64,000 bases of DNA from Cordilura impudica (lineage: Eukaryota > Arthropoda > Insecta > Diptera > Scathophagidae): NCBI GenBank assembly GCA_963682025.1, contig OY821520.1, positions 184,011,036 through 184,075,035 of the forward strand, written 5' to 3'. Below, in pieces: positions 56,011 to 64,000 of the stretch. How positions within the stretch are numbered: position 1 is the first letter of the stretch; each line of letters opens with the position of its first letter. A program made the position numbers and the translations under genes. The notes below the pieces were generated by a model that was not told the DNA's origin, searched no databases, and saw only the letters and a program-made list of their open reading frames with translations.

Positions 56011-58280
56011 AGTAAGACAAGAAGGAACCAACTGAAATATTTTATTTTAATTAAAATTTTTTTACAAGAAATTTTTAAACATTTTTTTATTAATTTTTTT
56101 TAATTCTTTTTTCGCTCTAGTATGAACTGGACCTTCTAATACTTTAAAAACATTTAAAAGAAGATATTTCATTTCCCTATTAAAAAAAAATGTCTTAATC
56201 TTAAAGAAGAGTCTGATTTTAGCACAAACTCGTTATTTAAGGATCCTAAGATTAATAAAGAGTTCATAAGAGTTCATAAAATTTCGGAAATACCTGTTTC
56301 TAACTTCCAAGACTTCTTCCAACATCATACCGAGCTACGCATGTAGAACCATGGATATTCATTTACAAATATATTTGCGATGTGTAAGGCACACTTACGG
56401 AAAATCATACCTCTTCTTTCGACTAGATTTCCATTAAGCCGATTATTTGAGCAAACAGTTCGAGCTGCTAAACATCACATAGGGTTCAAAAAACTATAAA
56501 GCCAACCACGTATAAAGCCATTTCAATCCTAAGTCTATCTTGGATCTCTGCTTCTCTTTGGTTAACTAAGCAGAGCTGCTACCATTTGGTAGTCGAAATC
56601 CCTTATGTTACATACACTTGAAACAACGAATCCTTTAATGCAAAGTCGATAGTGGAATTCTAGTCAAATCTTCGTTTCTCGACAAGCTCGTAGTGGGATT
56701 TATGTTATTCATCATTTTAGGTGAGGCGTTACAAATACCGCTTATTTGGGAGGACGTCATTATAAGCTGTAAATTGTGTTGAACTTGAAAACAGCTCCAA
56801 ATTTGTGATTTATTTTATCAATCTCGGCAAGAATCAAATCTGCAGACTCTTTTGCAACCATTATTTTCCAGAGTATGTAGCTACCCAATTGTTCGCAGTG
56901 TCCAGGTAAAAGAATGTTGAATGTTCGTATTTATGTGCAACAACTGATTTTTGTCTAAATACCTCCGGGTGCTCAAACCATTTACAATCTTTACGGCATT
57001 ATCTCCACTTTGAAGACAGTTTTTGCAAAAATATTTCAGTTCTTTAATAATTAGATTATTTTAGTCCTCCTCGGTACAATAGGATTTCTCAATAATATTT
57101 GCTAACGAAGAAAATTATTGTAGTATCACTTGCATGAGGCTACTCGCATAAACAGGCCGGAATTGATGACTACTCTTGGAATTTGGGCCACTATAATAAA
57201 CCATCTCACACTGCTTTAGTTCATTATTTATCACAGAATTCGAATTTTACCATTCCACAACTGCGGTATTTGCCTGATTTAATACGATTTGAGAGCACCA
57301 TTTTGAGTCGATTGTGTAGAGCACTTTGAAGTCCATTCCGAAAATTGATTTTAATAACAGTTTTGCGGATTGGAAAAAATGTTGGAGGGGAATTAATTTG
57401 AAGAAGATGCTATTGATATGGAAGAAGAAATAAAGAATTTTCACCTTTACATTTGAACACAGTAGTATATGGATTCCTCTATTTCTAACTAACGAAGAAA
57501 TAAAGCCCTTTCTGCTACCTCTTTGAATTTGATTAAATTTGTCATGAATGTTCTACATTATTAAATAAAGAAATTTATTGATATTGTGATATTTGGCGGT
57601 GCGAAGAGAGAAAAATTAATTAAAAAAAAAAAAAAACTAGTCTAGAATAATTGTGTCTGTCTTCAAAATTTGTTAATCTATGACTCCTTAGTTAAAAGGT
57701 ATCAAGTCAGGCGTTTCAATGATATGTACCCCTATTTTATTTGCGGAATGTCAAGGGTCATTATCAAATGATCAAAATGGCTTAAAAAGTGGTATTTAAA
57801 ATTTATTCTAAATTCTAAAATAATGCCAAAGCGATTAACTCCGCTTTCTGATTTTTATACATTTTAATGTTAGAACGATTGATTGGCATGAAACTATATA
57901 TATTCGAAACAAATTTCTCTTATATTAAGGATTAACACCATTCGCAGTACCTTATAATTGGAGACAATTGTTTTGAATATAAGCAGTTAGCCGTCAATCA
58001 AGCGGTTTATAAAAATCAGATAGTGGAATTAATCGATTTGCTGATTGTCTTCACTACACTTGTATATGAATGTGTGAGTGAATTTTTTTTTTTTTTTTGG
58101 TTACTAATTTCTATATCTTAATACGTGACCGAGACACTTTCAGCACTTACTAAACAAAATGCGCGCACGGATGAGTGTGAAATTTCGCATAGTTATAGTT
58201 CATATGGAGGAGAAGTGCAGAATGATAAAACTTATGTATAACATGCGTTAAAAATATAATAGCTTAAATAAAATAAAATA
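56011..58280. other. No confident gene; possible decayed ORF on the minus strand
   Basis: Between about 57444 and 56740 the minus strand gives protein-like pieces in changing frames: GMDFKVLYTIDSKWCSQIVL, FEHPEVFRQKSVVAHKYEHS and AKESADLILAEIDKINHKFG. They look like one eroded coding sequence, possibly a transposase, but I recognise no family. The rest is AT-rich with long A and T runs. Confidence 0.4.
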
Positions 58281-58638
58281 TCTATAATCTAATAAATAAT
58301 TTTATAAGAGCCTAAAGGTATACTAATAAATTTTAGCCAATTCACAATTCATCGCCTGTGCATTTATTATTGATGGTTTCAAAAAAAGTACATTTTAATG
58401 CCCTGTGTTGAGTGTGAATTGCATAAAATTGATAAGCATACCTCTTTCGTGTTCATCAAATATTTATGATGAAATTTAATGAATTTTATTTAAAAATTCA
58501 CAATTTAATGAATTTGATTGAAATATTCATAAATTTTTTATATATGAAGATTAAAAAAACATTGGGAGAGAAAATTTGGATGAAAAAATAAAATATCCTA
58601 GAATTTGCACTCGCATTTCGAGTGCCGGTTTCTGCTAA
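58281..58638 (+). mobile_element. Non-autonomous Helitron, diverged copy 4
   Basis: Starts A|TCTATAATCTAATAAA and ends TTTCTGCTAA|T, with the 3' hairpin CTCGCATTTCGAG. It shares the 3' 60 bp ('agaatttgcactcgcatttc') with copies 1-3, but the interior is mostly different. CTAA fits the CTRR rule for Helitron ends. Confidence 0.7.
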
Positions 58639-58734
58639 TATAAATAAAACTTTAAAATTAATAGGTTGCTTATATCTTCCACACCACCGTGCAGAGGGAA
58701 TATATCAGTTTGTCATTCCATTTGTAACGCATCG

Positions 58735-58998
58735 AAAAATGAATTGGCGACCCCATAAAGTATATATATTCTTGATCCCTATAACAACTCGAGTCGCTAT
58801 AGGATCTATCCATCTGTCTGTTGAATTCACGCTCATTTACTAAATAAATCACAAACTTTGAGCAGGTCGATATTTAGAATGGAGTATATAGGGACAAGAT
58901 ATCACACAAAATATGGAGACACCACTTTTATCAATATATTGAACAACCCAGATAAATGTAAAACCCAGGTGGGGGTATCAAATATTCGGCATATCCGA
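58735..58998 (+). repeat. Fly interspersed repeat related to DINE-1-type elements
   Basis: Contains GACCCCATAAAGTATATATA followed by TTCTTGATCC, then ATCTGTCTGTTGAATTCACG and a 3' part 'gggggtatcaaatattcggc' ending 'cgaatttaacactcttg'. These are hallmark segments of a repeat widespread in brachyceran flies. Confidence 0.65.
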
Positions 58999-59519
58999 AT
59001 TTAACACTCTTGTTTTTTTTTTCTTTTTTTTTTGTTATTTCTACTTGTCTTTGAATTTTAATTTAAAAGTTGGAATCCAATATAAACTCCCTTATTAAAC
59101 TTAGCACAAATAAAGCAAATGCTGTTAGTAATAAAACATATTTTTTAACAATTTTAAAAGTGTTACTTTATTATATAGTATATACATTCACAAATTGATG
59201 ATATCATCCCTTTTGATATTTACAAAAAATATAAATCCGTGAGTCATATTGAAGGCGGTTTTAATACCTTTGATGCAACGCCACAACTGATCTTGTGGCT
59301 AAGCGAGTGTTAAAAATAATAGGTAGAACGTTGACAAACCTTTGTGAGATTTTAAAAACTTTTTCACTTTCGGCGCCACTATATTTCGGGAACTATAAAT
59401 TATTTATACCAATTTTGTACTGAATTCTGAGCGAGTGTGGCAGCAACGTTCGTCGATTTTAAACAGAAGATATCTAAGACTTTGTAGTCTTTTTTGTCAA
59501 TCTATTTGTAACACATCGA

Positions 59520-59912
59520 AATAAATTCCGCAGAGCCTTATAAAAAGAGAAATCGATCTAGCAATGTCCGTCTGTCTGTGTGCCTGTTGAACACATCCTC
59601 CTTTTAAACAGACAGGGAGCCTCTACACGAAATATGTGAGGAATGAACTATGAAAATGTAAATATAACCCGAGAATGGATGGACCGATTAAATAAAATTT
59701 TCGGGTGGAACTGTGAAGTGTAATTTTAATACTTAATATTGTATCACTAATGGCATCTATAAAAATACTTAATGTGTTTGCATCGTTAAAAAATAAACAA
59801 ACAAAAATGTAATTTTAAGTATCTACATTTTTGCTGATTGCATTTAATAAGTTCTTTCTATTAAAAAAGCACAAAAATATCTAAACTTTTTGTTAACTAA
59901 TTTTAAACATCA
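59520..59912 (+). repeat. Same fly repeat, 5' part, interrupted by a LINE
   Basis: 'gatctagcaatgtccgtctg' to 'taactaattttaaacatca'. Its continuation is at 62905-62998 on the far side of the LINE, judged by the uninterrupted relative at 43140-43370. Confidence 0.65.
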
Positions 59913-62904
59913 TTTTTTTTTTATTTATTTATTTATTCAGTCTATGGAATCATCCTTACAGACTACTTAAAGTATACATTTATATTATAATTTATATACA
60001 TAATTAAACATTTAACAAAATTGATATATAACATTTATGTAATTCACTTAATTTAATGCATTTAAGTGTAATATAATATCTCGTCTCACAATATCCAAAC
60101 TTTTATTAAAATCAATAAACTGATACAGCATATTAAACTCATCACAAATTCTATGAAGTGGATTAAAATTAGCATAGTTCGTACAATAATATTTGATAGT
60201 TAGAAAGTTATAATTTCTTGATGATCGAAAAGGAATATTTATATTTTTTTGTTGATAAGAAATTCAGATATAAGACTACCATCTAACTGTTTTAACAGGA
60301 AAGTAACATTTAGCATATGTCTGCGACTTTTCAATGTAGGAAGCTTAATTAGAGCCAGACGATTTTCATAAGATGGCAACCTCATATTATGATCCCAGCC
60401 CAAACCACGAAGACAAAATAACAAAAATTGTTTTTCAACTGATTCAATTTTATTCGAATGTATATGATATTGCGGATCCCAGACTACAGATCCATATTCG
60501 AGTATTGGTCTTACCAAGGTAGTAAACAATTATTTTGTCGTATACGGATCCGAAAACTCTTTAGCCCACCGTTTAATGAATCCAAGTACACCAGTTGCTT
60601 TATTTATTGTTAGCGAAATATGACTTTTTAAGTCTAATTTTTTATCCATACGATTTTTTTATCCATACGAAATATGACTTCTTAAGTCTAATTTTTTATC
60701 CAGAAGTACGCCAAGGTCGTTGAATGAATCCACTAAATCAAGCACGGCATTATTCATTCCATTAATTGGAATTAATCTTGTAAAATTCATATATTTGCAT
60801 TTTTTGACATATAGGTCCATTAGATTAATATTACAGTAAGTAGTTAAACGATTGTAGATTGTTGAAGGTAAAGATTAACATAATATCGGCTGCATACATT
60901 AATGTAGTTGAGTGTTTAATTACAGAAGGAAGATCATTTATAAATAGCGTAAATAAATGTGGTCCCAAGTGACCTTGAGGTACACCAGATAATACTTTTA
61001 TGTTGTTGGAATACGAGTTACGAAACTTAATACATTGTGTTCTGTCTTTTATATATGATCCAATCCATTTAATCAGCAATATACCAAAGTCCATATGGTC
61101 AAGCTTAACAACAATAGATCATGACTTACTTTATCAAATGCCTTGTTAAAATCATTATAAATAACATCTGTTTGTTTCATATTAATAAAACCATCATTTA
61201 CCAAAGTTGTAAGCTCCAAAAGATTTGTTATTGTAGAGCGTGATTCGCAGAATCCATGTTGCGTTGGAGATATGATAGAGGACACATGATGTGACAACGT
61301 GTCATATATAAGTTTTTCAAATAGTTTTGGAATAGCACTTAATGTAGAAATACCTCTATAATTCGAAATACCAGCTTTAGGTCCAGACTTAAAGAAGGGA
61401 ATACTAAATGATTATTTCCAAATGGGAGGAAAGTAACCCAATTTAAGGGATATGTTAAACATATAAGTCAAAGGAATTTACAATAAATGTGCGCAGCGCT
61501 TTAAAATGCAACTAGGAACACCGTCAGGACCAGCAGCATACGACAATTTCAATTTTGTCAGGGCATTCAGAACTGTATGTTGATTGATGGATGGTATATT
61601 AATAATTGAAGATTCCGATATTATGTATGGATACAGATTATTGCTATTAAATACTGTCGAAGAATAAGTTGATGCAAAAAAGTCTGCAAACATATTACTT
61701 ATGGAGTTATCATCTTAAGATTCTAAATCACCGTACTTCATAACTGAAGGAAAGTCCGCAGTACGGCTTTTAGAATTAATAAATTTATAAAATGATTTTG
61801 GATTATTTTTTAGATTATTCCTTACTTTAATTAAATAGTTATTATAGGCCAATTGCTTAGCAATAATAAATTCCGATCTTAAGAACGAGTATTTCATATA
61901 ATCTATCAATGTTCCATATTTTCTATAATTTTTGTACATTTTGTTTTTCTTATTTTTAAGTTGAGATAGATGTTTTGTATTCCAAGGAGGACCATTCGAT
62001 TTAGGAGGTAACATTTTAGGTACAGATGCCGAGAAACATTCAAAGAGGTGATGATAAAATGTATGCAAACACAAGTCCAAGTTATCATTGCAACGAGATA
62101 ACACATTTATCCAGTCAATTTGGAATAGATGGAGTTGTAAATCTTGGTAAATAGCTTTATTAAAGCAAAAGATTTTATCGCTGTGAGTTAACTTTTTTTT
62201 AAGAAGAGGATAGGAACAAAAGCAAGATATCTCAAGTGTTGGATGGTATATATCTTCCGGATTAGAAATAGGGCTATGTAAAGGACTATTTTCCAATAAA
62301 CCATGAATAAATGCAGCTGAGGAATCGGAATAATGAGATGGAACTAAATAATTGGTATCAGGATCAGCTTTCCAGGATGTAGACGGCATGTTAAAATCTC
62401 CAACCATTAATAAATCAGATGGTTTTATATAATTTTGGATTAAATCAAAAGCTTTCAGATGATCCTCATAAACAGAAAGCGGAGAGTTAGGCGGAATGTA
62501 TGAGCAAATAATGTATGAGCAAATAATGTATATGGACCTGTTATTAATTTTAGCTAAAACACATATAATCTCAATATGTAAAAAATCGTTTAAGATAATT
62601 TCTTCAGACGAAAATTCTTTTAGTATAGCAACCAATACGTCGCCACCAGACTTTTTTATTACATTATTACAATGAATATTATTTTTATCAGATTCAATTC
62701 TTTCACAACTTTCTCTATCTCTTCTGAAAATTTGATATTTAGGGCAAAAAATCTCAGAATTATTTAATTTTTTACTGAGCCAGGTCTCCGTAAATATAAT
62801 AATATGATTATTGAAGCCAAAGCTATTACAATAAATTGGCGAAAGTTTTGAATTCATACCTCTAACGTTTTGATACAATATGTATATTAGTTCATAGTCA
62901 ACTC
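59913..62904 (-). mobile_element. CR1-like LINE copy 2
   Basis: A 3-kb minus-strand element: endonuclease and linker (62904-61715), reverse transcriptase (61693-60239) and a 3' UTR ending in AAATA repeats plus a short A run at 59913-59935. It lacks ORF1, so it is 5'-truncated near the start of the endonuclease. It contains two short tandem duplications, one of 18 bp at 62500-62530 and one of about 45 bp at 60618-60700. It serves as the uninterrupted reference for copy 1 at 23.2-31.7 kb. Confidence 0.88.
60239..61693 (-). pseudogene. CR1-like LINE copy 2, reverse transcriptase (broken)
   Basis: Pieces in order: NALTKLKLSYAAGPDGVPSC (to about 61490), then HGFCESRSTITNLLELTTLV and VIYNDFNKAFDKVSHDLLL with the motif A Asp (61297-61073), LSGVPQGHLGPHLFTLFIND and LMYAADIMLIF (61094-60831), and FTTLVRPILEYGSVVWDPQY near the C-terminus (60529-60239). 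The catalytic YADD box reads YAAD, so the first Asp of the pair is lost. There are also several frameshifts and stops. Confidence 0.8.
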
Positions 62905-62911
62905 GTGTTGA
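61715..62911 (-). pseudogene. CR1-like LINE copy 2, endonuclease and linker
   Basis: A frame of about 399 codons starting within the element's 5' truncation; no true ATG is seen and the apparent start is a TTG from the flank. It contains LYQNVRGMNSKL (endonuclease Asn), IIIFTETWLSKKL (Glu), SGGDVLVAIL, LLMVGDFNMPSTSW (Asp/Asn) and THSDKIFCFN (where SDH is expected). The linker NNLKNNPKSFYKFINSKSRT leads to the RT. It stops at a TAA near 61715 before the RT frames. An in-frame 6-residue duplication (YIICSYIICSYI) comes from the 18-bp repeat. Confidence 0.8.
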
Positions 62912-62998
62912 CAATTTTGGTTATAATATTGTGTTTTAAAATACGGGTGGAGGGTATCAAAGATTCTGCACAGCCGAATTTAACGCTCTTATGTACAT
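62905..62998 (+). repeat. Same fly repeat, 3' part, beyond the LINE
   Basis: 'gttgacaattttggttataa' to 'cagccgaatttaacgctctt', matching 43281-43370. Confidence 0.6.
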
Positions 62999-63639
62999 GT
63001 TCTTATTCAGACTAAAAAATTTAATTAAATCGAAATTATTCCCATCTAGTTACAATTTTTATAGCTTAAACTTTGAAAAGTTATTCTTAAGACACGATTA
63101 TTTTATCATTGCAGATATTTTTTTTTTTATTAAAAAGATACACATAAAAAGTAACAAAGTAAAAATTCACAAAAATCAACTAAAATGTTAGACTGCAGTA
63201 GTTGTATAGATAATGTAAATAACTACATAACTCTCTTGAGGGTTAAATTCAAAGTGTTTATACAAGTGCTTCAAGCTATAACTTTTGGCAAAAAGTGCAA
63301 ACTATCACGAACATTGTTATTGAAGCTGAGACTATAAAATAAGAAAAAAAAATTAACATTTATTTTTTAAATGTTTTACTACTTTATGTAAATAATTTGT
63401 TATTTTAAGTTACAAAAAAGTTCTACAATTAAAAAAATACTAAGTGTGCATAATTTAAATTATTTTATTCGTTAAATTGTCTTTATGCAGTTCCTTACAA
63501 TATGTTCCTCCACCTTATATTTATCATAGTATTTAATGACATTGATTTAAAAAAAAACGTATAATATGTAGATTATTGCACATGAAGAAGTAAATGTGAA
63601 GCTAGGGACGATGTGAAGTAAAATTGCATACCCAATGTT
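62999..63639. other. No gene recognised
   Basis: AT-rich DNA. The 66-residue open frame 62991-63191 (+) is Lys/Phe/Ile-rich and looks like chance. Confidence 0.5.
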
Positions 63640-64000
63640 CGTACCATATACCAATCTGTGGTGTGAACATAATGATTTTTTGCTCATGTTCGATCGATTC
63701 GGAATTATTTTCTGAGTTGATTTAGCGCAAATATAAACATATTTTTGTGTATACAAGCTCTTATAGGCCAAAGGATGAATGTTATTGAAATTGGTAGAAA
63801 TTGGTAAACGATAAGATATACTTCTCATACAAATAACCCCTATGAGATTGACTTAAATTACCATAAAATCCGGACTATCGTGTAGACATCGGTCGAATTT
63901 GGTCTATGTGTGTTTAATACACACATAGAAAGAGTCCCGATATTCAATGAAATCTATTAAAAAAAAAAAAAAAATATTGCACAGATCTTCCTCTAATTTG
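63640..64000 (+). repeat. Diverged HINE/DINE-like repeat, cut by the window end
   Basis: 'ccatataccaatctgtggtg' through 'gagattgacttaaattacca' and onward matches 6140-6500 in plus orientation. The GTCC core is deleted. Confidence 0.6.

Noticed and set aside
56280..56480. Plus-strand FEQTVRAAKHHIG stretch reminiscent of a BEL/Pao integrase
   Set aside because: A single short similarity with surrounding stops; no protease, RT or LTR found.
1..64000. tRNA, rRNA, CRISPR or bacterial-style operon features
   Set aside because: None seen; the window is eukaryotic repeat-rich DNA and no cloverleaf with A and B boxes was noticed by eye, though a tRNAscan run would be decisive.

Overview
The window looks like AT-rich intergenic or intronic DNA from a higher fly (Diptera, probably a calyptrate such as a blowfly, house-fly or stable-fly relative). 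Evidence for this is strong A/T bias, Jockey-type retrotransposons, short Helitrons, DINE/HINE-like repeats with GTCC microsatellite cores, a spliceosomal-looking intron of about 60 bp, and many Tc1/mariner relics. The species assignment is inference. I see no host protein-coding gene and no rRNA or tRNA gene; almost every recognisable feature is a mobile element or a relic of one.

Layout. 1-12.9 kb: short non-autonomous Helitrons (14-374, 3353-3722), a tandem-repeat Helitron-like block (4370-5612), a HINE-like repeat (6131-6905), a mariner relic (about 10.8-11.2 kb) and long featureless AT-rich DNA. 12.9-16.4 kb: two different non-LTR retrotransposon relics joined head to tail. 16.4-23.2 kb: a diverged HINE-like repeat, a mariner/Tc1-type element with visible ends (17530-18660), a TA microsatellite and a MITE-like inverted-repeat element (21851-22284). 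23.2-31.7 kb: one CR1-like LINE copy split into three pieces by two different DNA transposons, 23944-27672 (TSD ATAT) and 28679-31428 (TSD AATT). Each encodes a large protein with a candidate DDD/E core, from families I know only as uncharacterized arthropod proteins. 33.0-37.3 kb: a full-length Jockey element with both ORFs open and a perfect 14-bp target duplication. 39.7-47.5 kb: a Helitron nested in a Helitron, relics of hAT, Tc1 and piggyBac, and a Chapaev-like element (44020-46269, TSD GAGA) that received a HINE-like insertion and has a second, inverted HINE copy next to it. 47.1-56 kb: Tc1 and mariner relics, a Helitron helicase relic, and a LINE relic. 58-64 kb: another short Helitron and a second CR1-like LINE (about 59913-62904, minus strand) inserted into an older fly repeat.

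The two copies of the CR1-like LINE are useful together. The copy at 59.9-62.9 kb supplies the uninterrupted sequence ('empty sites') for both DNA transposons in the first copy, which fixes their ends and 4-bp target duplications to the base. Relative order can be read from the nesting: LINE first, DNA transposons later. The Jockey copy at 33 kb is the only element whose coding capacity looks intact; the transposases at 24.9-27.0 and 29.2-31.2 kb are each one or two lesions away from open.
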